Positions 54,284-63,157 of a stretch of 64,000 nt of DNA are shown piece after piece. The stretch is from RGIG4140 sp045614025 (GTDB taxonomy: Bacteria; Pseudomonadota; Alphaproteobacteria; CAAHEQ01; UBA3637): assembly GCA_045614025.1 (NCBI GenBank), contig JAZLCE010000028.1:8507-72506 (forward strand), read 5' to 3'. Each line of letters begins with the position of its first letter. Within the stretch, counting starts at the first letter, position 1. The position numbers and the translations under genes are program-made. The notes beneath the pieces were generated by a model that saw only the letters and a list, made by a program, of their open reading frames with translations, was not told the DNA's origin and did no database searches.

Positions 54284-54893
54284 GCTGTTCAATCCATTGA
54301 TTTGCTATTGAATAAAAAGATTCAGGAATCATATCTGATACAAATGATTCTAACAGAATTCTTTTTGATATTTTTTCAGAAATTCCTCTGCTTAACAAAT
54401 AAAAAAGAGCATTTTGATCTAAAGGCCCTGTGGCAGATCCATGAGCGCATTTTACATCATCTGCATAAATTTCTAATGCAGGAACAGCTTGCACCATTGC
54501 CTCATCAGAAAGCAATAACGCCCGATGGTTTTGGATACCATCTGATCTTTGCGCTTTATTATCTATATAGACATTTCCATTAAAGAAGACCTGTGATTGA
54601 TCGGTTGCAATCCCTTTAATTTGTTGCATAGATTTTGTTTCAGCTTCTAAATGCTTAACCACAATATCTAAATTAATTTTATTGTTTTCATCAGCCAAAT
54701 AAAGCGTTTTTATTGAACAAAATGCGCCCTCTTCTTTCAACTCAACATTCATTTTAACACTGCCATTAAAAACAATTAAAAAGCATTCTAATGGATTTGA
54801 TGCCTCAACCATAAATGATTCCTCTTGCAACAATTCTCGTTGCTCAATAACATCTTCTTTTTTAATTAATAAAATGTTATTTGTATTCATCAT
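54276..54893 (-). CDS. sufD: SufD, short form
   Basis: Only 205 residues against roughly 400 or more for typical SufD. It keeps the SufBD beta-helix with HLEAETKSMQQIKGIATDQSQ-like sequence (residues 80-105) and the conserved YADDVKCAHGSATG block, but has a much reduced N-terminal region. It pairs with SufB on the SufC ATPase to form the scaffold. Two adjacent ATGs (54893, 54890) are possible starts; the second has better spacing from aaggg. Overlaps with sufC (17 bases) and sufS (8 bases) show tight coupling. No frameshift was seen that would account for missing sequence. Confidence 0.88.
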   Translation of the reverse strand: MMNTNNILLIKKEDVIEQRELLQEESFMVEASNPLECFLIVFNGSVKMNVELKEEGAFCSIKTLYLADENNKINLDIVVKHLEAETKSMQQIKGIATDQSQVFFNGNVYIDNKAQRSDGIQNHRALLLSDEAMVQAVPALEIYADDVKCAHGSATGPLDQNALFYLLSRGISEKISKRILLESFVSDMIPESFYSIANQWIEQHV

Positions 54894-55620
54894 AACCCTT
54901 TTCTTCCAAGCTTTTGGCTAATGATTTATCCCCAGAATGAACAATTTTTCCATCCATCATAATATGAATATAATCTGGCTCAATATAATTTAACAACCGC
55001 TGAAAATGAGTAATTAACAAGAAAGATCTTGTTTTTTCACGCATCACATTAATTCCATCTGAAACGATTTTTAATGCATCAATATCTAACCCAGCATCCA
55101 TTTCATCTAAAATGCAAAAATCTGGCTCCAAAAAGGCCATCTGAAACGTTTCCATTTTCTTCTTTTCACCACCAGAAAATCCTTCATTAACAGACCTCTT
55201 TAACATTTCATCTGAAATATTAAGAGCCGTTGCTCTTGTTTTTAAACGCTTAATAAATTGAACCGCATCAAGCTCTGGTTTATTTTGAGATTTTAATTTT
55301 TCATTTAAGGCTGTTTTTAAAAACTGAGCTATGCCAACGCCAGGCAATTCCACCGGAGATTGAAAAGCCATAAAAACCCCTGCTCTGGCTCTTTCATCTG
55401 GCGTCATCTCAAGCATATTTTTTCCTTGAAAAATCAAGGATCCTTTTGTTACTTGATAAACAGGATTCCCTGCAATCACATTGGCTAATGTGCTTTTCCC
55501 AGACCCATTTGGTCCCATAATGGCATGAACTTCACCTTCATTAATTGAAAGCGAACATCCTTTTAATATTTCTTTTCCAGCAACTTCAACATGCAAATCT
55601 TTAATTTCTAAAAATGCCAT
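54877..55620 (-). CDS. sufC: Fe-S cluster assembly ATPase SufC
   Basis: 247 residues of the ABC-ATPase family. Walker A GPNGSGKST, Q-loop MAFQSPVELPG, signature FSGGEKKKME, Walker B FCILDEMDAGLD and switch His in LLITHFQRLL. The phrase EMDAGLDIDAL is diagnostic for SufC. It powers conformational change in SufBC2D during cluster assembly. Good ribosome site (gagga). It follows sufB by 22 bases. Confidence 0.97.
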   Translation of the reverse strand: MAFLEIKDLHVEVAGKEILKGCSLSINEGEVHAIMGPNGSGKSTLANVIAGNPVYQVTKGSLIFQGKNMLEMTPDERARAGVFMAFQSPVELPGVGIAQFLKTALNEKLKSQNKPELDAVQFIKRLKTRATALNISDEMLKRSVNEGFSGGEKKKMETFQMAFLEPDFCILDEMDAGLDIDALKIVSDGINVMREKTRSFLLITHFQRLLNYIEPDYIHIMMDGKIVHSGDKSLAKSLEEKGYDEYK

Positions 55621-55642
55621 TTTTTCCTCTTTTCTTATAACT

Positions 55643-57088
55643 CTATCCTACAGATCCCTCAAGGTTAATTCCAATTAATTTTGTTGCTTCAACTGCAAAT
55701 TCCATTGGTAACTTTTGCATCACTTCTTTGCAAAAACCATTCACAATCATAGAAATTGCTTGTTCTTGGTTCAACCCTCTTGTCTGTGCATAAAAAAGCT
55801 GTTCTTCAGATATTTTTCCCGTAGACGCTTCATGCTCAATCACGCTATTTGTATTTTGATTAATTAACACAGGAATCGTATGCGCACTGCATTTATCGCC
55901 AATCAACAAACTATCGCATTTTGAAACATTTTTAGCATTAAGTGCATTTTTTGCAATTTTCACCATCCCCCGATATGCATTGCTTGAAAAACCAGCAGAA
56001 ATCCCTTTAGATATAATGATAGATGATGTATTCTTACCCAAATGGATCATCTTAGTTCCAGTATCAGCCTGTTGAAAATTATTGGTTAAAGCCACAGAAT
56101 AAAACTCCCCAATAGAATTATCTCCTTTTAAAATGCAACTTGGATATTTCCAAGTAATGGCAGAGCCCGTTTCAACCTGAGTCCATGAAAGCTTAGCATT
56201 TTGATGACAAATTCCTCGTTTCGTCACGAAATTATAGATACCGCCCTTTCCTTCTTTATCCCCAGGATACCAGTTTTGAACCGTAGAATATTTTACATAG
56301 GCATCATCATGCACAATAATTTCAACAACGGCTGCATGCAACTGATTTTCATCTCTTTGCGGTGCCGTGCATCCTTCTAAGTAGCTAACAGATGATTTTT
56401 CATCAGCAATAATAAGCGTTCTTTCAAATTGCCCAGAATTTTTTGCATTAATTCTAAAATAACTTGAAAGTTCCATTGGACAGGTCACACCCTTTGGAAT
56501 ATAAACAAATGAACCATCTGTAAAGACCGCACTGTTTAATGCTGCAAAAAAGTTATCCGTGTAAGGAACAACACTACCCATATATTTTTTAACCAACTCT
56601 GGATACTCTTTAACCGCTTCAGAGATAGAGCAAAAAATAATTCCTTTTTGCTTTAAATGTTCTTTATATGTTGTTGCAACTGAAACACTATCAAAAATAG
56701 CATCCACAGCCACAACACCAGCCAATGCTTCTTGTTCTTTTAATGGAATCCCAAGTTTATCATATGTTTTTAAAAGCTCAGGATCCACTTCATCTAAACT
56801 TTTAGGGCCTTCACTTTTCTTTGGTGCCACATAATAATATAAATCTTGATAATCAATTGGTTTATAATTAAGTTTTCCCCAATGAGGTTCCTTTAACGTT
56901 ATAAAATGGCGATACGCCTTCAACCTAAACTCAAGCAACCAATCTGGTTCATTTTTTTTCTTTGAAATAAAACGAATAATATCTTCATTCAAACCTTTTG
57001 GGGCTGTTTCAAATTGAATATCCGTTTCAAAGCCATATTGATAATCTTTTGAAACAAATTCGTCTATTGCTCTTTTTTGTTCTTCCAT
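55643..57088 (-). CDS. sufB: Fe-S cluster assembly scaffold SufB
   Basis: 481 residues, normal length. Marks include YFRINAKNSGQFERTLI, SYLEGCTAPQ (conserved Cys), CHQNAKLSWTQVETGSAITWKYPS and DKCSAHTIPVL with ...EHEASTGKISEEQLFYAQTRG. It is the scaffold on which clusters form with SufC and SufD. First gene of the operon sufB-C-D-S-T. No IscR or RirA regulator gene is adjacent. A TTGACA exists on the minus strand at 57138-57143 but a matching -10 is poor. Confidence 0.97.
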   Translation of the reverse strand: MEEQKRAIDEFVSKDYQYGFETDIQFETAPKGLNEDIIRFISKKKNEPDWLLEFRLKAYRHFITLKEPHWGKLNYKPIDYQDLYYYVAPKKSEGPKSLDEVDPELLKTYDKLGIPLKEQEALAGVVAVDAIFDSVSVATTYKEHLKQKGIIFCSISEAVKEYPELVKKYMGSVVPYTDNFFAALNSAVFTDGSFVYIPKGVTCPMELSSYFRINAKNSGQFERTLIIADEKSSVSYLEGCTAPQRDENQLHAAVVEIIVHDDAYVKYSTVQNWYPGDKEGKGGIYNFVTKRGICHQNAKLSWTQVETGSAITWKYPSCILKGDNSIGEFYSVALTNNFQQADTGTKMIHLGKNTSSIIISKGISAGFSSNAYRGMVKIAKNALNAKNVSKCDSLLIGDKCSAHTIPVLINQNTNSVIEHEASTGKISEEQLFYAQTRGLNQEQAISMIVNGFCKEVMQKLPMEFAVEATKLIGINLEGSVG

Positions 57089-57222
57089 TAAAAATCCTTA
57101 TCATTTATTAATAAAAGATGCCTTATTTTTTTGAAATTGTCAAGTAAAAGCATTTTTTACTTGTTTTTATAAAAAAATATGGGTAAACTTGTTTTAAGTT
57201 TTCATATTTTTAAGGAGAAGAA

Positions 57223-58302
57223 ATGTCAGGAAATATTGATTATAGCCCTTTATTTCACGGATTATTTTTTATGACAACGATTTTGTTTATTTCTTTTTCC
57301 GCCTCTCTTATTTTTCATATTTCAAAATTGATGAAAAAAAACCAAAAATTAAGAGAAACTATTAGCGAAAAAGAAAAAGAAATAACTGAAATTAAAACAA
57401 ATACAACTTTTGATATTCAAGCCCTTACCAATGAACGAACAAAAAGCATTTTAATATCTGTTAATAAAGATTATAAAATAACTTATGCAAATGAATATGC
57501 ATTAGAATTGTTTAAATTCACAAAAGAAGAGCTTATCGGTCAAAATATCTTTGGGTCAATCTATCCTCAAAATGAATTTCAGCCAGATTTTAAAGAAAAT
57601 ATTATTACACGCATTTTAAAAAATCCAAACCTTTATATGGAACATGAAAGCGAAAACATCAAAAAAGATGGCGAAAAGATTTGGATTTCCTGGACTAATC
57701 GCGTTGTTTATAATGAAAATAACGAACCTCAAGAAATTAAATCCGTTGGTTTTGATATTTCAAAAAGAAAAAAACTTGAAAATGACTTATACTCCGTTAC
57801 CTTCCAAGATGCTACAACCTTGGCTTTAAATCGTCAAACATTTATGGATTTAGCAGTAAAAGAGCTTAAGCGCTCTAATTTATATAATCGCCAATTAAGT
57901 ATTCTTGTTTTAAAACTCAACTGTTTTGAAAACTCAAATAACCTTCAAAATGAAGATTTTACAGACACCCTTTTAAAAGATGTTATTAATTTAAGCAAAA
58001 AAATTGTTCGCGAATGTGATATTATTGGCAGAATAAGCGATGTTGAATTCGCCATTTTATTACCTGAAACATCTTTTGAAAAGGCTCAATTCTTCGCCGA
58101 ACAACTTAAAATGAAAATAGAAGGGAAAAATTTAAAAGATGGTCTTTCATTTTTTGTAACCGCCAATTTTGGTATCGCCTCAAAAGAAACCAAAAATGAA
58201 AATATAGACACTTTACTTCAAAAAGCCATCAATTCTCTTGTTTTATTTGAAAAAAATCACGCTATTCAAAAACCAATGCCAAAGAAAGGAGCAAAAAAAT
58301 GA
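57223..58302 (+). CDS. Membrane PAS protein with degenerate GGDEF domain
   Basis: 359 residues: a membrane helix near 15-35, a short coiled coil (36-70), a PAS domain (about 75-185, with ILISVNKDYKITYANEYAL and the PAC ending IKSVGFDISKRKK), then a GGDEF-fold domain (190-345). The active-site loop reads S-D-V-E-F (272-276) in place of GGDEF, within RISDVEFAILLPE, and TLALNRQTFMDL replaces the usual T-x-L-x-NR segment. Diguanylate cyclase activity is therefore doubtful; the domain may sense or bind nucleotide. It overlaps the next gene by four bases. aaggag precedes the ATG. Confidence 0.85.
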   Translation: MSGNIDYSPLFHGLFFMTTILFISFSASLIFHISKLMKKNQKLRETISEKEKEITEIKTNTTFDIQALTNERTKSILISVNKDYKITYANEYALELFKFTKEELIGQNIFGSIYPQNEFQPDFKENIITRILKNPNLYMEHESENIKKDGEKIWISWTNRVVYNENNEPQEIKSVGFDISKRKKLENDLYSVTFQDATTLALNRQTFMDLAVKELKRSNLYNRQLSILVLKLNCFENSNNLQNEDFTDTLLKDVINLSKKIVRECDIIGRISDVEFAILLPETSFEKAQFFAEQLKMKIEGKNLKDGLSFFVTANFGIASKETKNENIDTLLQKAINSLVLFEKNHAIQKPMPKKGAKK

Positions 58303-59192
58303 AAGAAATTGTTCTTTACAATGAACACATTAAAATGGGTGTTCTTCCAGAACTCGGTGCTGCAGTTTCCTTTTTTAAATATCTTCAAAAAGATAAATTT
58401 ATCGATATTATGAGACCTTATGAAACATCAACGAAAGGGGATGATGCCAACAATAGCTCTATGTTTGTTATGGTTCCTTTTTGCTCTCGTATTAGAGGGG
58501 GTTCTTTTGTTTATTGGGGTATTACAAGAAAGATGCAAAAAAATCATCCTGGCATACAAGACCCCATTCATGGAGATGGATGGAAATCATCTTGGGATGT
58601 TATTTCTCAATCAAATACGAAAATCGAATTAAAGTTAATTCACAATAAAGAAAATGGTGGCTTTCCTTTTTCATATGAAGCAATTGTTGTATATGAATTA
58701 AAAGACAATCAATTAAAAATCAAAATCAGCGTTAAAAACTTAAATACATTACCAATGCCTTGTGGATTTGGAATACATCCATTTTTCATCAAAACAAAAG
58801 AAACTGAATTGGATTTCACATCAACTATTGTTTGGAGCAATGAAACAGATCCTATTTTCGATAAACCATACACAACACCAGACGCCTGGCAATTTGATGG
58901 TGGTAAACCAATTAAAAATGCCGTTTTTGACACTTGTTTTGGTGGCTTTAATGGGAATGCCTCTATTTTATATCCAGAATTAGGCATTTCCGTTGCAATG
59001 CAAGCAGATGAAATTTTTGGGCATAGTATTTTATATTCCCCACGTGGAAAAAATTATTTTTGTCTTGAACCGGTTACAAATGCAACAAATGCCTTCAATT
59101 TAGCCGCAAATGGAAGTATTGGGACAGGCATGAAAAGTATTGGCCCTGGCCAAAAAATATCCGGCTCAATCTCTTTAACTGTAAGGGGGTAA
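58299..59192 (+). CDS. Aldose 1-epimerase family protein
   Basis: 297 residues of the galactose-mutarotase beta-sandwich. Segments MVPFCSRIRGGSF (conserved Arg), HGDGWKSSWDV (catalytic His), CGFGIHPFFI (second His) and the late YFCLEPVTNATNAFNL with the catalytic Glu correspond to the family. It interconverts anomers of a hexose or a hexose phosphate; the exact sugar is not clear. Start overlaps the PAS/GGDEF stop (ATGA), and pyk follows one base after its stop, so the three genes form an operon. Confidence 0.9.
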   Translation: MKEIVLYNEHIKMGVLPELGAAVSFFKYLQKDKFIDIMRPYETSTKGDDANNSSMFVMVPFCSRIRGGSFVYWGITRKMQKNHPGIQDPIHGDGWKSSWDVISQSNTKIELKLIHNKENGGFPFSYEAIVVYELKDNQLKIKISVKNLNTLPMPCGFGIHPFFIKTKETELDFTSTIVWSNETDPIFDKPYTTPDAWQFDGGKPIKNAVFDTCFGGFNGNASILYPELGISVAMQADEIFGHSILYSPRGKNYFCLEPVTNATNAFNLAANGSIGTGMKSIGPGQKISGSISLTVRG

Positions 59193-59193
59193 T

Positions 59194-60612
59194 ATGCACA
59201 CACAATTAACAAAAATTGTGGCTACAATTGGTCCTGCTAGCAATTCAATCGATCGTATCAGAGCGCTTGCAAAGGCTGGTGTCAGTGTTTTTAGAATGAA
59301 CTTTAGTCATGGGGACTACCAAACGCATCAAAACACATATAATTTCATCCGAAGCGTTGCAAAAGAAAATAACACTCATTACAGCATCTTGGCTGATATG
59401 CAAGGGCCAAAATTACGCGTTGCCGATTTTAAAGAAGGCAAAGTTTGCCTTAAAGCTGGCAAGTCCTTTAATTTAGATATGAAAGATGAACTAGGTGATG
59501 AAACAAGAGTAAGCCTTTTTCATCCGGAAATTTATAGCGCCGTAAAAAAGGGTATGACCTTGCTTTTAAATGATGGATTAATTCGCTTAAAGGTAAAATC
59601 CGTTACTGAAAACTGCATTAAAACAACAGTTCTTGTTGGAGGGGAACTCTCTAATCATAAGGGGGTGAATGTTCCTGATGTGGTGCTTCCAATCTCTGCT
59701 TTAACAAAAAAAGATAAAAAAGATCTTGATTTTGCATTAGAATTAGGAGTTGATTGGATTTGTCTTTCCTTTGTTCAAAAACCAGATGACGTTATACAAG
59801 CACGTTCTATTATTAAAAATAAAGCAAAAATTATTGTTAAAATTGAAAAACCAACTGCTTTAAACTACTTAAGTGAAATTATCGATCTTTCAGATGCCGT
59901 TATGGTGGCTAGAGGTGACTTAGGGGTTGAATGTCCACTTGAAACTGTTCCTGCATTGCAAAGAAATATTATTTTAGCTTGTCGTGAAAAAGGAAAACCT
60001 GTTATCGTGGCAACCCAAATGCTTGAAAGCATGATTAAATCCCCTACTCCAACCAGAGCTGAAGTTTCCGATGTTTCAACTGCTGTTTATGAAGGGGCTG
60101 ACTGCGTGATGCTTTCTGCAGAAACTGCCGTAGGCGAATATCCTATTGAAGCCGTTGAAATGATGCATAAAATTATTATGAGCACACAAAAAGATGATGC
60201 TTATCAAGCTTATTTGGATGCTTCATCACAAACAACGAATGATAAAACTATTTCTTCTGCGATCACATCATCTATGAGACAAATGGTTAAATCGTTACAG
60301 CATCCTGATTGCGTTATCACCTTTTCTGTCTCTGGAAAAACAGCATTAAGAGCCGCAAAAGAACGCTTAGGAATTCCTATTTTAAACATAACTGCCAATG
60401 AACAAGTTGCCAATCAAATGGCATTGGTTTGGGGCGTTCGCTCTATCGTTACAGATTCTTTAAAAGAATTAATTTTAGCTCCCGCTTTTGCTCTTAAAAT
60501 TGCTAAAGAAACAAATATGGCAAAAGTTGGCAATGAAGTTATTATTTCTGCTGGAATTCCTTTTGGAACAAAAGGATCTACAAATATCATTCATATTACA
60601 AAAGTTGAATAA
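59194..60612 (+). CDS. pyk: Pyruvate kinase
   Basis: 472 residues. KIVATIGPASNS, VFRMNFSHGD, ILADMQGPKLR, the active-site IIVKIEKPTALN, MVARGDLGVE and VATQMLESMIKSPTPTRAEVSDVSTAVYEGADCVMLSAETAVGEYP (long family block around residues 270-315) identify type II pyruvate kinase. It makes ATP and pyruvate from phosphoenolpyruvate, supplying substrate to nifJ. ggggg lies just before the ATG. It ends in a bidirectional terminator. Confidence 0.97.
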   Translation: MHTQLTKIVATIGPASNSIDRIRALAKAGVSVFRMNFSHGDYQTHQNTYNFIRSVAKENNTHYSILADMQGPKLRVADFKEGKVCLKAGKSFNLDMKDELGDETRVSLFHPEIYSAVKKGMTLLLNDGLIRLKVKSVTENCIKTTVLVGGELSNHKGVNVPDVVLPISALTKKDKKDLDFALELGVDWICLSFVQKPDDVIQARSIIKNKAKIIVKIEKPTALNYLSEIIDLSDAVMVARGDLGVECPLETVPALQRNIILACREKGKPVIVATQMLESMIKSPTPTRAEVSDVSTAVYEGADCVMLSAETAVGEYPIEAVEMMHKIIMSTQKDDAYQAYLDASSQTTNDKTISSAITSSMRQMVKSLQHPDCVITFSVSGKTALRAAKERLGIPILNITANEQVANQMALVWGVRSIVTDSLKELILAPAFALKIAKETNMAKVGNEVIISAGIPFGTKGSTNIIHITKVE

Positions 60613-60628
60613 GATTTCCAATACAAAT

Positions 60629-60668
60629 AAAAAAACCGTCAGACTTTTTAATTTCTGACGGTTTTTTA
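60629..60668. terminator. Bidirectional terminator between pyk and pyrG
   Basis: Inverted repeat aaaaaaccgtcaga / tctgacggtttttt, 8-base loop, T-runs in both directions between converging genes. Confidence 0.9.
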
Positions 60669-60685
60669 TTTGCCCAACAATAACC

Positions 60686-62317
60686 TTATCCTTGGCGAAG
60701 TGCCGTTGCAATAAATGCTTTAAAGATTGGGTTTGGCTTTGCAGGACGTGAAGTAAATTCTGGATGGAATTGAACCCCAATAAAGAACGGATGTCCTTCA
60801 ACTTCAACAATTTCTGGTAAAAGACCATCTGGAGATTTCCCTGAAACAATAAAGCCTTTTTCTTTTAAAGCAGATTCATAAGAAATATCCATTTCATAAC
60901 GGTGACGATGTCTTTCTTCAATATTTTGAACCCCATAAATTTGATGAGCTAATGAGCCTTCTTTTAAAACGCAAGGATATAAACCCAAACGCATTGTGCC
61001 ACCTAAATCCCCATTATCAGGTCTGATACATTGAACACCATCTTTTTCCCATACTTTCATTTTTGAAATCACAGGCGTGCATTTTGTTCCAAATTCACTA
61101 GATGAAGCATCTTCAATGCCAATCAAATGGCGAGCCGCTTCAATAACTGCCATTTGCATACCCAAACAAATACCAAAGAATGGAACTTTATTTTCACGAG
61201 CATATTGAACAGCTTTAATTTTACCAGCAATTCCTCTAATACCAAAACCACCGGGAACTAAAATGCCATCATATGGTTTCAATGTGGAATTTAATTCTGA
61301 GTCTGTTAATGTTTCAAGTTGTTCAGCTTCAATCCAAGAAATTTTCACTTTTGTTTTATTGCTAATTCCAGCATGAACCAAAGCTTCATGTAAAGACTTA
61401 TAAGCTTCTAATAAACTGCAATATTTACCAACAACTGCAATCTTAACTTCTTTTTCATAATTTGAAGCAATTTCAACAATTTCTTCCCATTTAGACAAAT
61501 CTGGCTCTGGAGCACCTTCTAACAAACCAAAATGTTTTAAAACTTGAACATCCAACCCTTGGGCATGATATGTAAGTGGAACTTTATATATATTATCCAC
61601 ATCCAATGCAACCACAACATTATCTGGTTTAATATTGCAAAATAAAGCCAATTTTCTGCGTTCTTCTGTTCCCAACATAACTTTTGAACGACATAATAAG
61701 ATATCTGCTTGAATTCCAGCTTCTAATAAAGTTTTAACAGCATGTTGTGTTGGTTTTGTTTTTAATTCTCCAGCCGTATCAATATATGGCAACAAGGTTA
61801 AAAAGACGAATAAAACATTTTCACGCCCCACATCATTTGCAAATTGCCGAATAGCTTCTAAAATTAAAGTTCCTTCAATATCACCAACAGTGCCACCCAC
61901 TTCATAAAGAACAAAGTCTTCACCATGCAAATCAGATTTAATAAATTCTTTAATCTCATTTGTCACATGTGGAATTGCTTGAACAGTGGCGCCCAAATAA
62001 TCGCCCCGTCTTTCTTTTTGAATCACATTATAATAAATACGCCCACCAGAAATGCTATCTGTTTTACGGCAATTCACATCTGCAAAGCGTTCATAATGCC
62101 CTAAATCCAAGTCTGTTTCGGCGCCATCTTGTGTCACAAAAACTTCCCCATGTTGATAAGGAGACATTGTTCCAGGATCAACATTTAAATATGGGTCCAT
62201 TTTGCGCATTCTTACAGAATAACCGCGTGATTTTAATAAACACCCAACCGAGGCTGAAGCAATTCCTTTACCTAACGAAGAAACAACCCCACCCAAAATA
62301 AACACATACTTCGTCAT
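60686..62317 (-). CDS. pyrG: CTP synthase
   Basis: 543 residues from the ATG at 62317, eight bases after agga; an ATG at 62326 abuts that site and is unlikely. N-terminal amidoligase domain with FILGGVVSSLGKGI and the Mg/ATP region KMDPYLNVDPGTMSPYQHGEVFV (residues ~40-62); C-terminal class I glutaminase with GGFGIRG, the nucleophile FFGICLGMQ and GVQFHPEFTS. It makes CTP from UTP, ATP and glutamine. Monocistronic, with a terminator-like hairpin in its upstream region. Confidence 0.97.
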   Translation of the reverse strand: MTKYVFILGGVVSSLGKGIASASVGCLLKSRGYSVRMRKMDPYLNVDPGTMSPYQHGEVFVTQDGAETDLDLGHYERFADVNCRKTDSISGGRIYYNVIQKERRGDYLGATVQAIPHVTNEIKEFIKSDLHGEDFVLYEVGGTVGDIEGTLILEAIRQFANDVGRENVLFVFLTLLPYIDTAGELKTKPTQHAVKTLLEAGIQADILLCRSKVMLGTEERRKLALFCNIKPDNVVVALDVDNIYKVPLTYHAQGLDVQVLKHFGLLEGAPEPDLSKWEEIVEIASNYEKEVKIAVVGKYCSLLEAYKSLHEALVHAGISNKTKVKISWIEAEQLETLTDSELNSTLKPYDGILVPGGFGIRGIAGKIKAVQYARENKVPFFGICLGMQMAVIEAARHLIGIEDASSSEFGTKCTPVISKMKVWEKDGVQCIRPDNGDLGGTMRLGLYPCVLKEGSLAHQIYGVQNIEERHRHRYEMDISYESALKEKGFIVSGKSPDGLLPEIVEVEGHPFFIGVQFHPEFTSRPAKPNPIFKAFIATALRQG

Positions 62318-62352
62318 TTCATCCATCCTTTTATTTATAGATTATTCACATT

Positions 62353-62379
62353 AAAAAACAAAGACTTAAAAAAGTCTTT
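62353..62379 (-). promoter_or_regulatory. Terminator-like hairpin upstream of pyrG
   Basis: On the minus strand aaagactt-tttt-aagtcttt is followed by G and six T, 36 bases ahead of pyrG: the form of an intrinsic terminator in the leader. A TATACT at 62383-62388 would start transcription within the hairpin, so a more distant promoter would be needed for attenuation. Confidence 0.35.
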
Positions 62380-62388
62380 TAAAGTATA

Positions 62389-62604
62389 ACTTAAAGGGGC
62401 AAAAAACTTAAGCGATAAACGTTTCGTCGCTTGAAAGAAGATGAAATTTAAATTTAACATACCCATTTTTATATCTTCTCTTTCAAAGTTTTTTTGAGCA
62501 TATCAAAATGTGATCAAATAAGCAACCAAAAAAACAAAATCAGACATATTATTTTATAACCATATAAAAGAGAAATAAAATTTCAACTTTCTAGTTCATT
62601 TTAT
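62389..62604. other. AT-rich gap between pyrG and the leader-peptide unit
   Basis: No gene recognised. A six-pair hairpin (aagcga / tcgctt) occurs near 62410-62432. Confidence 0.4.
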
Positions 62605-62633
62605 TTGACATTAAATCAAAAAAAGTCTATATT
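62605..62633 (+). promoter_or_regulatory. Strong promoter for the leader-ORF unit
   Basis: TTGACA (62605-62610), a 17-base spacer and TATATT (62628-62633) predict a start near 62640, 15 bases ahead of a short reading frame. Confidence 0.8.
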
Positions 62634-62654
62634 TTTATTGAAAGGAAGGATAAA

Positions 62655-62711
62655 ATGAAGCCTAAAAATAAAACATGTGTCAAACGCAAAACGGTTTGTT
62701 TTATCTTTTAA
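62655..62711 (+). CDS. 18-residue leader peptide candidate
   Basis: A short frame with a good ribosome site (aaggaagga) encodes MKPKNKTCVKRKTVCFIF. It is basic, with two cysteines and a hydrophobic end. It lies between a strong promoter and an intrinsic terminator that precedes the next gene, the layout of an attenuator leader. It could also be a small protein in its own right. There is no run of a single amino acid of the kind seen in his or trp leaders, so what it would sense is not obvious. Confidence 0.5.
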   Translation: MKPKNKTCVKRKTVCFIF

Positions 62712-62716
62712 ATGTT

Positions 62717-62750
62717 GCCTCTGTTTTTTCAGAGGCTTTTTTTATTTTTA
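62717..62750 (+). terminator. Intrinsic terminator/attenuator inside the unit
   Basis: A perfect seven-pair stem (gcctctg / cagaggc) with a T-loop is followed by seven T residues. It ends 12 bases ahead of the next gene's start, so that gene is expressed only by read-through unless another promoter exists. Confidence 0.85.
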
Positions 62751-62761
62751 AGGAGGAAGAA

Positions 62762-63157
62762 ATGGAACGCATTAACGAAGAGCGAGATGGTTTTAATTTA
62801 AAATATGATGTAATTGATAAAAAGGGTAAACTTTTATTCACTGTTTATTCGGAATTTGTTGAAGATGCTCATTATTTTGACAATGGCCAAATTGTTGAAG
62901 AAATCAAAACAGTTGAAGCTCATTTTGATACACATGGTGTTGACCCTAAAATAGTTTATGATCAATATTATCAAAAAGCACAAGAAGAATATTGGAAAGC
63001 TCGTCACCAAGAATGGGCCAGAAAACAGGCAGATAAAAGAAAAGCTGATCCAAAGTGGCATACTTGCTGCCAAGCAGCAACAGTTTTAGCTAAAGGTGGA
63101 TTAAAGGCAGAAGCAAAAAAACTTATCAAAGAATATATTCAAAACCAAAGAGGCTAA
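62762..63157 (+). CDS. Hypothetical charged protein behind an attenuator
   Basis: 131 residues from the ATG at 62762 (aaggaggaag just ahead); an in-frame extension would run through the terminator hairpin. The N-terminal half is strand-rich (FNLKYDVIDKKGKLLFTVYSEF), the C-terminal half is helical and rich in Lys, Ala, Trp and Gln (EYWKARHQEWARKQADKRK). One CC pair at 104-105. No signal peptide or known motif. Expression is probably controlled by the upstream terminator. The function is unknown. Confidence 0.7.
   Translation: MERINEERDGFNLKYDVIDKKGKLLFTVYSEFVEDAHYFDNGQIVEEIKTVEAHFDTHGVDPKIVYDQYYQKAQEEYWKARHQEWARKQADKRKADPKWHTCCQAATVLAKGGLKAEAKKLIKEYIQNQRG

Noticed and set aside
57138..57143. 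TTGACA on the minus strand as sufB promoter
   Set aside because: No acceptable -10 at 16-18 bases; recorded only as a half-site.
62675..62761. Longer version of the 131-residue protein starting at 62675
   Set aside because: It would translate through the terminator hairpin and T-run, whereas the ATG at 62762 has an excellent ribosome site.
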